Of a stretch of 64,000 bases of DNA, positions 51,135 through 61,500 are shown piece by piece. The stretch is from Hyphomicrobiales bacterium (GTDB taxonomy: Bacteria; Pseudomonadota; Alphaproteobacteria; Rhizobiales; Rhizobiaceae). The stretch's first letter is position 1, and the number at the start of each line of letters is the position of its first letter. The notes beneath the pieces were generated by a model. That model worked only from the letters and a program-made list of their open reading frames with translations. It had not been told where the DNA came from and ran no database searches. Position numbers and translations under genes: made by a program. The stretch covers positions 186,001 to 250,000 of the forward strand of contig UBPA01000002.1 of assembly GCA_900467185.1 (NCBI GenBank). Reading direction: 5' to 3'.

Positions 51135-52190
51135 TTACAGGACGCGGTCGAGCCAGTCGATCGCGTCGTCCTGCTGCTGCACCGGAAAGACATGGCCGCC
51201 GGGCGCCAACCGTGTCTGGAGCGTATCCGGTGCGCCAGATGCATCCCAGATGATTCGCATCTGCCGAAAGGCTTCGGCGGCATCGGCCTCGGGGAAATGC
51301 CGGTCTTCCCGGCCGCTGAGGAAAAGTGCGGGTTTGGGCGCGGCAAGTGCTGCGAAATGGGGATAGTCGATGCGGCCGGCGATGCCGGGATGCAGCAGAT
51401 AGAAAGCGGACTGGCCGCGCAGCTGATTGCTCCCAGCCTGCATCAGCCCCGACAGGGTGCCCATCCACCCCACGGACACACAGGCCTTCACATCCGCCGA
51501 AAGGGCGGCCACCTGCCAGGCCCGCGCGCCACCCATCGAGAAGCCGCAGCTTGCCACGCGCCCCGGGTCGACGCCATCCAGCTGTTTCAGGACTGCGAGC
51601 GCTTCGAGATCCTCCTGCAGGACGACGCCGGCAAGCGACTGGCCAAACTGCATGAGGTTCGCCGCCAGCGCCTGCTGGCTCTCATATCCCGTGCTGGCCC
51701 GGCCGCCCCATCCCAGGGCATCGACGCAGAGCACGCTGTAACCCCGTCGCGCGAGCGCATTGCCGAGGTGCCGGCCACCGTAGAGACGGGTCGCCCAGTC
51801 GTCCGACGGCACCGCCGTTTCGCGCGGCTCGTCGGGCCACCGGATCAGCTTCTGTCGGCCGATGGAAAAGAAGGCGCCGTGATCGTGGAGGAGCAGAACG
51901 CCGGGCGTCGGAGCCTTGGTGGGCGGGCGGAGCAGATAGGCATCGGCCGTCTCGCCATTCGAGAAGCCGAGCTGAAGATGCCGGCCGAGAAGCCCGTCAT
52001 CGTCCCATTCGCCAAGGTGTGTCGCCGAGGGCGTGGCGATCGCCTCGATACCGAGTGCGCCGCGCACCGTGGCAAGCGTCGTTCTCTGCCATGTCGCGAC
52101 ATCGGACACGGCCGGGTCGAAGTTCCAGGCGAAGGATTTCTTATCCCGCAGGCGCTTTGCGAGATCCGGCATGTTTTCGCCGTCGATCAT
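51135..52190 (-). CDS. Alpha/beta hydrolase (dienelactone hydrolase/acetylxylan-esterase-like)
   Basis: 351 residues. Nucleophile S218 in CGFSMGG, oxyanion segment VLLLHDHGAFFSIG and C-terminal Asp/His residues (SGREDRHF, PGGHVFPV) make the catalytic triad. No signal peptide, so cytoplasmic. Start ATG 52190 overlaps the regulator stop by 4 bp; last gene of the peptide-type importer operon. Its role may be to cleave an ester, lactone or acetyl group from the imported compound. Family clear, substrate unknown. Confidence 0.85.
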   Translation of the reverse strand: MIDGENMPDLAKRLRDKKSFAWNFDPAVSDVATWQRTTLATVRGALGIEAIATPSATHLGEWDDDGLLGRHLQLGFSNGETADAYLLRPPTKAPTPGVLLLHDHGAFFSIGRQKLIRWPDEPRETAVPSDDWATRLYGGRHLGNALARRGYSVLCVDALGWGGRASTGYESQQALAANLMQFGQSLAGVVLQEDLEALAVLKQLDGVDPGRVASCGFSMGGARAWQVAALSADVKACVSVGWMGTLSGLMQAGSNQLRGQSAFYLLHPGIAGRIDYPHFAALAAPKPALFLSGREDRHFPEADAAEAFRQMRIIWDASGAPDTLQTRLAPGGHVFPVQQQDDAIDWLDRVL

Positions 52191-52936
52191 CCGCCGCGGC
52201 GCATGCGCTCGATCATCCGGTCGCGGCTGACCGTCAGATGCTGTCGCATCGCCAGCCGGGCGCCGTCGATGTTGCGCTCGGCGATGGCGGCAAGGACCAG
52301 ACGGTGCTCGCTGTTGACCCGCGCGAGGTTTGCCTGGAACACCGCGTCTTCCACGCCGCTGGTCTGCAGCCGCATGCGCGGCATCAGCGTCTCGCCGAGA
52401 TAATTGAAGATGCCGAAGAAATGCTCGTTGTGGCTGGCCTTGGCCACCGCACAGTGAAACTCGAAATCGGTCTGGCTGTCGCGCACGACGTTCCGGATCG
52501 CGTCGTCCATCGCGTCGCAGACGGCGGCCATGGCGTCGAGATCGGCCTGCGTGCGGCGCTCGGCCGCCAGAGCCGCAGCTTCGGACTCGATGCCGATGCG
52601 TAGTTCGAGGCCTTTCAGCTGGTTCTCCACCATGGTCAGCCTTTCCGGGGCAAGCCGGAAGGGTGGGATACCTGCATCGTCGCGGACGAATGCGCCGACC
52701 CCGTGCTGGATCGAGACGAGGCCGCTCGCCCGCAGATTGGCGATCGCCTCGCGCACCACGGTGCGGCTGACGCCGAGTTCGTCGATCAGCACCTTTTCGG
52801 TCGGCAGTTGCGAGCCGCGGGAATACTCGCCCTGTCGGATACGGTCCGCAAGCGTGCGGATGACCTGTGAACTCAGGGTTTCGCGTCTCCGCCCACTCAC
52901 GGGAAGCGGCGCGGCATTGTCGGCATCGATCGTCAT
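52187..52936 (-). CDS. FadR-type GntR regulator of the peptide-type importer
   Basis: 249 residues from ATG 52936. HTH segment DELGVSRTVVREAIANLR and wing QHGVGAFVR, then the FCD domain (LRIGIESEAAALAAERRTQ, DFEFHCAVAKASHNEHF). The recognition helix differs from that of the regulator at 47494 by conservative changes only (VSRTV-[IV]-REAIA). Encoded inside the operon, between the ATPases and the hydrolase, so its level should follow operon expression. Probably autoregulates through the site at 58258. Confidence 0.9.
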   Translation of the reverse strand: MTIDADNAAPLPVSGRRRETLSSQVIRTLADRIRQGEYSRGSQLPTEKVLIDELGVSRTVVREAIANLRASGLVSIQHGVGAFVRDDAGIPPFRLAPERLTMVENQLKGLELRIGIESEAAALAAERRTQADLDAMAAVCDAMDDAIRNVVRDSQTDFEFHCAVAKASHNEHFFGIFNYLGETLMPRMRLQTSGVEDAVFQANLARVNSEHRLVLAAIAERNIDGARLAMRQHLTVSRDRMIERMRRGG

Positions 52937-52968
52937 GGCGCAGAGCCCCTCCAGCGGGCGGTCGACCG

Positions 52969-53727
52969 TCAAACGGCCTGGTCGTAGGCAAGGCTCGCTT
53001 CGATCAGCTCCCGGGCATAAGGGTCGTTGGCCTTGCCGGTGGAGAGAACCGAGCGATCCATGATCTCCACCACGCGCCCATGTTGCATCACCGCCAGTCG
53101 TTCGCACATATGGTCGATGACCGCCAGATCGTGGCTGACGAAGAGATAGGTGAGGTTCCGACGGGTCCGCAGGTCCGCCAGCAGGTTCAGAACCTCTGCC
53201 TGCACGGAGACGTCGAGCGCCGACGTCGGCTCGTCCAGCAGAAGAATGCGCGGCTCGAGAATGAGCGCGCGCGCAATCGCCACGCGCTGCCGCTGCCCGC
53301 CGGACAATTCGTGCGGATAGCGGGCGAGGAAGGCAGGGTCGAGCCCGACATCGGTCAGTGCCCGCTCCATCCGCTCCAGTTGCCGGTCCATGCGGTGGAT
53401 GCGCAGGGGCTCCTGCAGGGCGGTGCGGATCGACTGGCGCGGGTGCAGGGAACCGTAAGGGTCCTGAAACACCATCTGCACCATGCGGCAATAATCGGCG
53501 AAGGGCATGTCCTTGATCGATGTGCCTTCCATCTCGATCGCGCCGTCCCAGAGCGTCAGCAGACGGGCGATGCAGCGCAGGATGGTCGATTTGCCCGAAC
53601 CGGATTCGCCCACGAGCCCGAAGGATTCGCCGGGTTTGACGGAGAAGGCCACGTCTCCGAGAATCCGCCGCTTGGCGGCGCCGGAGCCGAGGTCGATCGA
53701 GACGTTGCGGACATCGATGGCGTTCAT
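52969..53727 (-). CDS. ABC transporter ATP-binding protein (OppF/DppF type)
   Basis: 252 residues from ATG 53727. Walker A GESGSGKSTILR, VFQDPYGSLHP (typical of peptide-importer ATPases), LSGGQRQRVAIARAL, LLLDEPTSALDVS and FVSHDLAVI all present. It lacks the usual C-terminal oligopeptide domain with the Fe-S cluster and is shorter than OppF (about 330). Start overlaps the OppD-type stop by 4 bp. Confidence 0.92.
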   Translation of the reverse strand: MNAIDVRNVSIDLGSGAAKRRILGDVAFSVKPGESFGLVGESGSGKSTILRCIARLLTLWDGAIEMEGTSIKDMPFADYCRMVQMVFQDPYGSLHPRQSIRTALQEPLRIHRMDRQLERMERALTDVGLDPAFLARYPHELSGGQRQRVAIARALILEPRILLLDEPTSALDVSVQAEVLNLLADLRTRRNLTYLFVSHDLAVIDHMCERLAVMQHGRVVEIMDRSVLSTGKANDPYARELIEASLAYDQAV

Positions 53728-54596
53728 GGTTGCGCCTCCCACGTGTTGCGGACCATCGGCTCGCGGTTGAGCACCGGCAACGGGCGCCGGCTCCCGCCGA
53801 TATGCGGCTGTGCGGCGAGAAGGCCGCGGGTGTAGGGGTGGACGCAATTCTGCATGTCGCGCGCGGCGCGCTCCTCCACCACTTCGCCGTGGCGCATGAC
53901 GAGCACCCGGTCGCAGAAATTGCGCACGAGGTTCAGGTCGTGGCTGATCATGATCAGGCCGATGCCCTTGTTCGTCACCAGCTCGTTGAGGATGTTGAGC
54001 ACCTGCATGCGCACCGTCACATCAAGCGCCGAGGTCGGCTCGTCGGCGATGATGATTTGCGGCTCGGGGATCAGCATCATCGCGATCATAATGCGCTGGC
54101 CCATGCCGCCGGAGACCTCGTGCGGATAGAGCCCGTAGACCCGCTCGGGATCGCGGATCTTCACCGCTTCGAGCATGGCGAGTGTCTTGTCGCGCGCGAC
54201 CTGGGCGGAGGCTTTGTTGTGGACGCGGTAGGCCTCGGCGATCTGGTCGCCAACGCGGTGCACCGGGTTCAGCGAGAACTTCGGATCCTGCAGGATCATC
54301 GAGATCCGCCGGCCCCGGATCGAAAGCATCTGGCGTTCGGTGGCCGCCAGAAGATCGGTGCCCTCGAAATCCATCCGGTTCGCCTCGATCCGGGCCGTCG
54401 GCAGGAGTTTGAGGAGTGCGCGTCCGATGGTCGATTTGCCCGATCCGGACTCGCCGACGATGCCGAGCCGCTCGCGCCCGAGGTCGAACGAGACGCCCTT
54501 GACGACGGGCGTGTAGGCTTTGCCGTTGCGGTAGCTGACGCGCAGGCCTTCGACGCGGAGAAGAGGCGTGGTGTTGTCCATCTGCGGTTCCATCAT
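53724..54596 (-). CDS. ABC transporter ATP-binding protein (OppD/DppD type)
   Basis: 290 residues. Walker A GESGSGKSTIGR, ILQDPKFSLNPVHRVG, VSGGMGQRIMIAMML signature and IADEPTSALDVT. Together with the OppF type it powers a peptide/nickel/oligosaccharide-class importer. Two ATGs at 54596/54593 after GGAGGCG; the second has better spacing. Starts 7 bp after the OppC-type stop. Confidence 0.92.
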   Translation of the reverse strand: MMEPQMDNTTPLLRVEGLRVSYRNGKAYTPVVKGVSFDLGRERLGIVGESGSGKSTIGRALLKLLPTARIEANRMDFEGTDLLAATERQMLSIRGRRISMILQDPKFSLNPVHRVGDQIAEAYRVHNKASAQVARDKTLAMLEAVKIRDPERVYGLYPHEVSGGMGQRIMIAMMLIPEPQIIIADEPTSALDVTVRMQVLNILNELVTNKGIGLIMISHDLNLVRNFCDRVLVMRHGEVVEERAARDMQNCVHPYTRGLLAAQPHIGGSRRPLPVLNREPMVRNTWEAQP

Positions 54597-54602
54597 CGCC
54601 TC

Positions 54603-55511
54603 CTAGTGGCCCTGTTTCGGATCGAGCGCATCGCGCAGGCCATCGCCAAGCAGGTTGAAGGCGAGGCTGACGAGAAGGATGGCGCCGCCGGGGAAGGCGA
54701 CCAGCCACCAGTTGTCGAGCATGTAGCGCCGTCCGGTGGCGATCATCGCGCCCCATTCCGGCAGCGGCGGCTGCGCGCCGAGGCCGAGAAAGCCAAGGCC
54801 GGCCGCCGTCAGGATCACGGTTGCCATGCTGAGCGTGACGCGGACGAGCACGGAGGGCAGGCACATCGGCATGATCGACTTGACGATGATGCGCAGCTTG
54901 GAGGCGCCCTGCATGCGCGACGCGGAGATGTAGTCGGCATTGCGGAAGGTCAGCGTTTCCGCGCGCGCCAGCCGCGCGATCGGCGGCCAGGCGGTGAGGC
55001 CGATGGCGATGATCGCATTTTCGAGGCTCGCGCCCAGCGCCGCCACGAAGGCAAGCGACAGAATGAGGCTCGGGAAGGACAGGAAGATATCGGTGATGCG
55101 CATCATGACCGTATCGTACCAGCCGCCGAAATAGCCGGCGGTCGTGCCGACCAGAAGCCCGAGCGGGCCGACGATGACGGAGACGATGGTGATGATCGTC
55201 AGGCTGATGCGCGACCCGTGGATGATGCGGCTGAGCACATCGCGCCCGAGTTCGTCCGTGCCGAACAGATGCGCGGCGGATGGCGGCTGCAGGGCCTGGG
55301 CGAGGTTGATCATGTTCGGCTCGTAGGGCGCGATCCACGGCGCCACGAGCGCCGTGACGAGGAGGATCGCAATGACCACGAGGCCGAATCCGGAGGAAGG
55401 ATTGGCGAGCAGGTCCTTCAGAACCCGGACGAGGCGGCTCCAGGCCGTATAGGTCTTCTCGCTGGAAGCGGTCATGGCTGCGGTCCCGATGTCGATGGTT
55501 TTCGTCGTCAT
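54603..55511 (-). CDS. ABC transporter permease (OppC/DppC type)
   Basis: 302 residues from ATG 55511 (MTTKTIDIG). Six helices. LFGTDELGRDVLSRIIHGSR near 85-105 is a signature of DppC/OppC permeases, and the inner EAA loop reads ADYISASRMQGASKLRI. Start is 2 bp before the OppB-type stop, so coupled. Inner-membrane half of the importer. Confidence 0.92.
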   Translation of the reverse strand: MTTKTIDIGTAAMTASSEKTYTAWSRLVRVLKDLLANPSSGFGLVVIAILLVTALVAPWIAPYEPNMINLAQALQPPSAAHLFGTDELGRDVLSRIIHGSRISLTIITIVSVIVGPLGLLVGTTAGYFGGWYDTVMMRITDIFLSFPSLILSLAFVAALGASLENAIIAIGLTAWPPIARLARAETLTFRNADYISASRMQGASKLRIIVKSIMPMCLPSVLVRVTLSMATVILTAAGLGFLGLGAQPPLPEWGAMIATGRRYMLDNWWLVAFPGGAILLVSLAFNLLGDGLRDALDPKQGH

Positions 55512-55512
55512 G

Positions 55513-56529
55513 TCAGCGCGTCCTCGGGTCGAAGATCTTGTAGAGCGCATCGGACAGGAGATTGAGCCCGATGAAGATGACGCCGACGAGCAGGACGCAG
55601 GTCATCACCGCGTTCATGTCGCCGACCAGCATGTTGTTGGTGATGTACTGGCCGAAACCCGGCCAGGAGAAGACGGTCTCGATCAGCACGGCACCTTCGA
55701 GCAGGCTGCCATAGGCGAGCGCGACGATGGTGACGAGCTGGACGCGGATGTTGGCGAAGGCATGGTGCCAGATCGTCCGGCTCTTGGAGAGACCCTTCAC
55801 CCGGGCCGTGGTCACATATTCCTGGTTCAGCTGGTCCAGCATGAAGCTGCGGGTCATGCGGGTGATGTAGGCCATGGACGAATAGCCGAGAATGCTCGCC
55901 GGCAGCAGCAGGTGGTTGACCGCGTCCCAGAAGACCTCCCAGTCGCCGGCCAGCATCGAGTCGATCAGAAGGAAGCCGGTCGTCTCCGGCACGAGGCCGA
56001 TATAGTAGTCGGACAGCCGGCCACCGCCCCCCACCAGATCGAGGGCCGCGTAGAAGACGATGAGGCCGATCATGCCGGTCCAGAAGATCGGCATGGAATG
56101 GCCGATGAGCGTCAGGAACCGGATGACGTGATCGACCGGCTTGTTGCGGCGAACGGCCGCGAGAATGCCCAGGGGAATGCCGAGCCCGGCGCCGACGATG
56201 ATGGCGAAGGTCGCAAGCTCGATCGTTGCCGGCATCACGTGCAGAATATCGTTGATGACGGGCTGTCCGGTGCGGATCGAGACGCCGAAATCGCCGTGTA
56301 GCAGGTCGCTCACATATTTGAAGAACTGTTGGTAGAGCGGCAGGTTGGCCCCGATCCGCTCGGCAACCATCTCGTAGGTCGCCCGGTCAGCTTCTTCCCC
56401 GACGATCGCGCGCACGGGATCGACCGGCATCAGGCGGCCGATGCAGAAGGTGAGGATCAGAAGGCCGATGAGGGTGACCAGGATGGTCCCTGCCTGCCTG
56501 CCGAAAGCAGAAAAGCGTGCAGTGTTCAT
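55513..56529 (-). CDS. ABC transporter permease (OppB/DppB type)
   Basis: 338 residues from ATG 56529. TM1 ILVTLIGLLILTFCIGRLMP, a large periplasmic loop with GDFGVSIRTGQPV, then five helices and the EAA loop YVTTARVKGLSKSRTIW, as in OppB/DppB. Preceded by a hairpin after the binding-protein gene. Confidence 0.92.
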   Translation of the reverse strand: MNTARFSAFGRQAGTILVTLIGLLILTFCIGRLMPVDPVRAIVGEEADRATYEMVAERIGANLPLYQQFFKYVSDLLHGDFGVSIRTGQPVINDILHVMPATIELATFAIIVGAGLGIPLGILAAVRRNKPVDHVIRFLTLIGHSMPIFWTGMIGLIVFYAALDLVGGGGRLSDYYIGLVPETTGFLLIDSMLAGDWEVFWDAVNHLLLPASILGYSSMAYITRMTRSFMLDQLNQEYVTTARVKGLSKSRTIWHHAFANIRVQLVTIVALAYGSLLEGAVLIETVFSWPGFGQYITNNMLVGDMNAVMTCVLLVGVIFIGLNLLSDALYKIFDPRTR

Positions 56530-56567
56530 GGCGGCGTCCTTGGATGCGAAAGGTCGAGGGGAAGGGA

Positions 56568-56589
56568 GCCGGCGCGCGGGCACGCCGGC
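56568..56589. terminator. Hairpin between binding-protein and permease genes
   Basis: GCCGGCG (56568-56574), 8-nt loop, CGCCGGC (56583-56589). On the transcribed minus strand it follows the binding-protein stop (56599) by about 10 bp. No T-run; likely message protection or partial attenuation. Confidence 0.45.
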
Positions 56590-56598
56590 CAGAGCGCG

Positions 56599-58203
56599 CT
56601 ATCGCTCCTTCGTCACCGTGCGCAGCCGCGTGGACCAGGACGGATTGAGCGCCAGTCCCTTGATGTCGGCGCGGTAGCCGACGCTGTCGACCACTTCGGC
56701 GAAGGGCTGGATGGCCGGGACGACATCGGCGTAGTAGGTCTGGATCGCTTCGTAATCCTTGACCTGCTTCGCCTTGTCCGTTTCCACTAACGCCGCATCG
56801 ACCATGCTGTTTATCTTTTCATCGTAGAAGGCGGTGCGCCAGCCCTGGAAGTTGGTCAGCTTGGCTTCGTCGGCATTGTCGGGATTGTAGACGATGGCGC
56901 GCAAATTGCTGTCTGGATGCGGCAGCTGTCCGCCACCGCCACGGCCGACGAGGAGTTCGTATTTTCGCTCGCGCATCGCGCCATAGATCTGGTCGCCGCT
57001 GCCGGTGATGATCTCCGCCTTGATGCCACCCTGCGCCAGCGTCGCCTGGATGGCGGTCGCCGCATTCATGAAGGGCGCGTCGGAGATCGCGCGCAGCGTG
57101 GTCGAGAAACCGTCGGGGTAGCCTGCTTCCGCCAGCAGCGCCTTTGCCTTCTCCACGTCCAGTTTGTAGCCCGCATTCGGCAGCGCGCCGAAAAGGCCGG
57201 TCTGGATCGGACGATCCCGCAGGCGTCCGAAATAGGGCAGGACGGTGTCGTTGAGGCCCTGATAGTCGATCAGGTAGCGCAATGCCTCGCGCACCTTCGG
57301 CTTCTGAAACTTTTCGTCCTTCATGGAGACGGCGAGATAGTAGAACCCGCTGCCGCCGTTGGTCTGCACCTCGACCTTGTCGCTCGTCTCCAGCGCCTTC
57401 AGGTCGGCGGCCGACATGGAATAGGCAATGTCGATGTCGCCCTTTTCGAGCATCAGCCTCTGGCTCTGGGATTCCGCCAGATGCCGCATCATGATGCGCT
57501 TCATGCCGGGCGCCTCGCCCCAGTAGCTCTCGTTGCGGTCGAGAATGACCCGCTCGTTGGAGCGCCACTGGCCGAGCGTGTAGGGGCCGGATCCTGCGGA
57601 ATTGTTGGTGAGCCAGGCGGAGCCGAGATCGCCGGCCTTGTCGTGCTCCATCACGGTCTTGCTGTCGAGCACCGAGCCGGGGCCGACGATGCCGAGCGTC
57701 TGGACGATGATCTCCGGATCGACCTTCTTCGGCAGGGTGACGACAACCGTCGTCTCGTCGGGTGCGGTGAAGCTCTGTTCGGCGTTGGCGGCGGTGAAGC
57801 CGTGCGTCTTGAGGAAGGAGGCCTGCGCGAGGTTCAGCGTCAGCAGGCGCTTCAGCGACCAGACGACATCGGCCGATGTTACGGGGTTGCCGGAGGCGAA
57901 GGTCGCGCCGGACCTCAGCTTGAAGGTGATCGCCGTATTGTCGGGGCTGACGCTCCAGCTCTCGGCCAGCTGTGGATTGACCTGCGCCCGGTTGACGGCA
58001 TCGAGTCCAACAAGGTTATCATATATGTTGGCGAGAACTTGTACCGTCTCCTTGCCGGTGATGGCGGCGGGATCCAGCGTCAGGATATTGCTCATGGAAA
58101 AGCCGACAACCAGCATGTTCGGCGGTGTTTCAGCCCAGGTAGGGCTGGTCATTAGGGTGGAGCCAACCAAAATCGTCGACAGTACTGTGATCATGCGATG
58201 CAT
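56599..58203 (-). CDS. Peptide/oligosaccharide-type ABC transporter binding protein
   Basis: 534 residues from ATG 58203; GGAGGA lies 4 nt upstream, and a second ATG at 58206 is possible. Signal peptide to about 24 (WAE|TPP). Family-5 solute-binding protein: SNILTLDPAAITGKETVQV, LAESWSVSPDNTAITFKLRSG, FASGNPVTSADVVWSLKRLL and the Ser/Gly-rich GSGPYTLGQW. First gene of a seven-gene operon with two permeases, two ATPases, a regulator and a hydrolase. Ligand may be an oligosaccharide, sugar-acid conjugate or peptide. Confidence 0.92.
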   Translation of the reverse strand: MHRMITVLSTILVGSTLMTSPTWAETPPNMLVVGFSMSNILTLDPAAITGKETVQVLANIYDNLVGLDAVNRAQVNPQLAESWSVSPDNTAITFKLRSGATFASGNPVTSADVVWSLKRLLTLNLAQASFLKTHGFTAANAEQSFTAPDETTVVVTLPKKVDPEIIVQTLGIVGPGSVLDSKTVMEHDKAGDLGSAWLTNNSAGSGPYTLGQWRSNERVILDRNESYWGEAPGMKRIMMRHLAESQSQRLMLEKGDIDIAYSMSAADLKALETSDKVEVQTNGGSGFYYLAVSMKDEKFQKPKVREALRYLIDYQGLNDTVLPYFGRLRDRPIQTGLFGALPNAGYKLDVEKAKALLAEAGYPDGFSTTLRAISDAPFMNAATAIQATLAQGGIKAEIITGSGDQIYGAMRERKYELLVGRGGGGQLPHPDSNLRAIVYNPDNADEAKLTNFQGWRTAFYDEKINSMVDAALVETDKAKQVKDYEAIQTYYADVVPAIQPFAEVVDSVGYRADIKGLALNPSWSTRLRTVTKER

Positions 58204-58257
58204 CATTTCCTCCACATGCTGCTCCCCAGCAGCATTCCATTCCTCAACTCCGAGACA

Positions 58258-58287
58258 AGAGATATGATGTCCTACCTTGGCTGTCAA
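58258..58287 (-). promoter_or_regulatory. Promoter of the peptide-type importer with FadR-type operator
   Basis: On the minus strand TTGACA (58287 to 58282), a 17-nt spacer and TATCTC (58264 to 58259). The operator candidate AGAGATATGATGTCC (58258-58272, plus strand) agrees with the kdgD palindrome AGAGATATTATCTCT at 12 of 15 positions and covers the -10. Confidence 0.65.
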
Positions 58288-58441
58288 TCGGATTTGGAAG
58301 GGTGGGCGGCAAGCTGCGCGCACGCGACATCGGGCGTGGCCGAAAGCTGCGATAATTTTGTGATGACAGAGGGTGCAGAAAGATGCGCGTTGGCGCGGGT
58401 CGCGGATCGCGGACGCTCGGCCGTCAGGACAGACCGATCGG

Positions 58442-58479
58442 CTGCCCGACCGGCATGTCCTTCGAGGCCGGTTGGGCAG
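58442..58479. terminator. Stem-loop downstream of the repeat-protein gene
   Basis: CTGCCCGACCGGC (58442-58454) pairs with GCCGGTTGGGCAG (58467-58479) in a 13-bp stem with one G.T wobble. It lies about 53 bp past the repeat-gene stop on the minus strand. No T-tract; possible Rho-dependent or weak terminator. Confidence 0.5.
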
Positions 58480-58531
58480 GCCAGGCGCGCGCCTGTCTGC
58501 CGATCCGTCTGGCGGCATGCCTGCCGGCGCT

Positions 58532-61500
58532 TTAGACGCTGAGCATCGACATGATCATCGAGGCGCTGCTTTCGCTCGGCTGCTCGGATGTGGCGGACGA
58601 CCCGCTTTGCGTGCTGGACGTCTCCGGACCCGAAGCAACCCGGGCGCTGGAGGCGCTCGACGTCGTCTGGGCGTTGATCGCCACGTCCGTGAGAGCCTGC
58701 AGCTGCGCGGAGGTCATGCCGTTGATCTGCGCCGGCGTGAAAGCCTCCGCCTGCGCGACCGTCAGGCCCGAAATGGCCCGTGTGCTCAGACCGGAGATGG
58801 CGCCGGTGCCGAGCGCAATGATGTGTTCCGGCGTCAGCTGAACCAGATCGTCCGAGCCGAGGGCCGCGGCCTGCATCAGCCCGAAGGCACCGACCTGCGA
58901 CGTCGAGAGCATGCCGATCTGCGCCGGTGTGAGGGCGCTCACCTGGCTGTATCCGAGGGCCGCGACCTGGCTCGTCGTCAATGCCGCGATACTGGTCGAT
59001 GTGAGGCCGGAAATGATCGCCGTGCCCAGTCCCTTGATGGATCCCGGTGCGATGGCGGCGATCTCCTGAGTCGAGAAGGTCGCGAGCTGCGTCGTGGTGA
59101 GGCCGGCGAGACCGCCCTGGCTGAGAGCGGCGATCTGGCTGCTCGTGAGCTGATCCACCTGCTCGGCGCTCAAGACACCGACCTGCGCGCTCGTCAGCCC
59201 GGCAACGGTGCCTGTGCCGAGGCCTGCGATCTCGGTGGGAGACAGCGCGGCGATGAAGGCGGTCGGAAGGCCCTTGACGGCGGTCGAGCCGAGAGCCCCG
59301 ATCTTGGTGGGCTTCAGCGTTGCGAGGCTGTCGGTCGTCAGCCCCGAAATGGCCTCCGAACTCAGGGCCGCGATCTGGCTGGTCGACAGGATGTGCATTT
59401 GTGCGGCGCTGAGCGCGGCGGCCTGCGCGCTGCCGATACCGGCAAGACCCTTGATGCTCAGGGCGGCCAGCTGGCTGTCCGAGAGACCCGCGATGCCGGT
59501 CGTCTTCAGGGCGCCGATCTGGCTGGAGGTCAGCGCGCCGACCTGAGCGAGGGTCAGGGCTTCGATCTGGCTGGAGGTCAGGGCACCGATCTGCGTCGAG
59601 GCGAGCCCCGAAATACCGCCCGTGCTCAAGGCCGCGATCTGCTGCGGCGTCAGGGTGGAGAGCATGGACGACGAGAGACCGGCGATAGCGGCCGAACTGA
59701 TGGCGGCGATCTCGCTGGTGGTAAAGCTGTCGATATCGTCCGCGCCGAGGGCGGACAATTGACGGGAATCAAGCACCGCGATCTGCGACGCCGTCAGCGC
59801 TTCGGCCTGATCGACATTGAGGGCCGCAAGCTGCGCCGTGCCGAGACCGGCGATGGCGGAGGTGCCGAGGGCTGCGATCTGGCTCGTGGAAAGCGAGGCG
59901 AGCATCGCCGTGGACAGGCCGGGAATGGCCAGCGAGCTGATCGCCGCGAGCTGTGCCGGGCCGAGATTCTCAAGGGCATCGGTGCTCAGCACGGACAGTT
60001 GTTGCGAGGAGAGCGTTCCCACCTGAGCGGCCGTCAGGGCCTTCGCCTGGTCGATCGTGAGGGTGGCGATCGCCAGTGTCGAGAGACCCGCGACCCCGCT
60101 CGTTCCCAATGCGCCGATCTGGGCGGGAGACAGGCGGGCGATATCCTCGGTTCCCAGAGCGGAAGCCTGCTTGGAGGAGAAGGCGCCGAGCTGAGCGGCC
60201 GTCAGCACCTCGATCTGGTCGCCGTTCAGGGCGGCGATCTGGTTCGTGCTGAGCCCGGCCACGCCGGAAACGCTGAGGGCTGCGACCTGCTCGGGCGACA
60301 GCGAGGCGATCGCCGTCGTCGACAGGCCGGCCACGGCCGTAGAGCCGAAGGCGGCGATGTCCGCCGTCGAGAAGCCGGCGAGATCCTCGATGGCGAGCGC
60401 TGCGGCCTGTGCGGAGCTGAGGGCCGCGACCTGCGTCGGTGTGAAGGCCGCCGTCTGGTCCGTGGTCAGGGCGGCGATCTGCGTTGCCGTAAAGCCCGCC
60501 ACGCCGTCGGCGCTCAGAGCGGCGATCTGCTGGTTCGTGAGGATCACGAGGGCTGCCGTACCTAGTGCGGCCACCTGTTTGGAGGTCAGGGCTGCGACCT
60601 GCGCGGTCGTCAGACCGTCGATCTGATCGCTCGAGAGAGCCGCGATCTGCGTGCTGCCGAGGCCGGCAATGCTGCCATTGCTGAGCGCAGCGATGCCCTC
60701 GGGCGAAAGCGTTGCGATCATCGCCGTCGACAGGCCAGCAATGGCCGCAGGGGAAATGGCGGCGATGTCGGTGAGGCTGAAGCGGGCGAGCGCCGCCGTG
60801 CCCAGCGCTGCCAGCTGCCGCAACCCAAGGGCTGTAATCTGGGTGCCGTTGAGAGCCTCCGCCTGATCGGCACTGAGCACGCCGATTTGCTGGGTGGACA
60901 GGCCGGCAATGCCAGCGGCACTGAGCGCCGCAATCTGGGTCGTCGTTAGCGCCGCGATGTCGCTGGTGGCGAGAACCGCCACCTGCCGTGAACTCAGCGC
61001 GGCGATCTGGGCGGTGCCCAGAGCCTGCACCTGCGTACTGCTCAGACGCGCGATCAGCGATGTGCTGAGCCCGCTGATGCCGCTCGCGCTGATGGCGGCG
61101 ATCTGCTCATTCGAGAGCCCGGTGACCGCCTGCGAGGTCAGGCCCGCCATCGCGTCGGCCGAGAGGGCACCGACATTCTTCGGCAGGATGGCTTGGATAT
61201 TGGTGGAGGTCAGCACGGAGGTCTGACGCGAGGTGAGGGCGCCGAGCTGCGCGCGGGTCAGCGCTGCGATCTGGTCGTCCGTCAAGGCGTCGATCTGTCG
61301 CGAGCCGAGGGCTGCGACGGCCAGGGTGCTCAAGGCGGCGATCTTGGCCGTGTCGAGCGAGGCGATGGTGTCGGACGACAGGCCGGCGATGGCGGCGGGA
61401 TCGATCGCGGCGATTTCACGCGTGGTGAAGGTGGCGACCGCGCTGGAAGACAGTGCGGCCAGCTGGGACGAGCCGAGGGCCGCGATCTGGGCCGCGGTCA

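Larger units (their letters stand above)
58207..58531. other. Intergenic region between the repeat-protein and importer genes
   Basis: 325 bp with no supported gene. It contains the importer promoter and operator (58258-58287) and, towards the repeat gene's end, a long stem-loop (58442-58479). The rest shows nothing recognisable. Confidence 0.7.

Noticed and set aside
58373-60565. 730-codon open frame on the plus strand across the repeat gene, and a similar one at 61193-63385
   Set aside because: Both lie opposite the octapeptide gene, arise from its low-complexity, stop-poor antisense, and have no start signal or family similarity.
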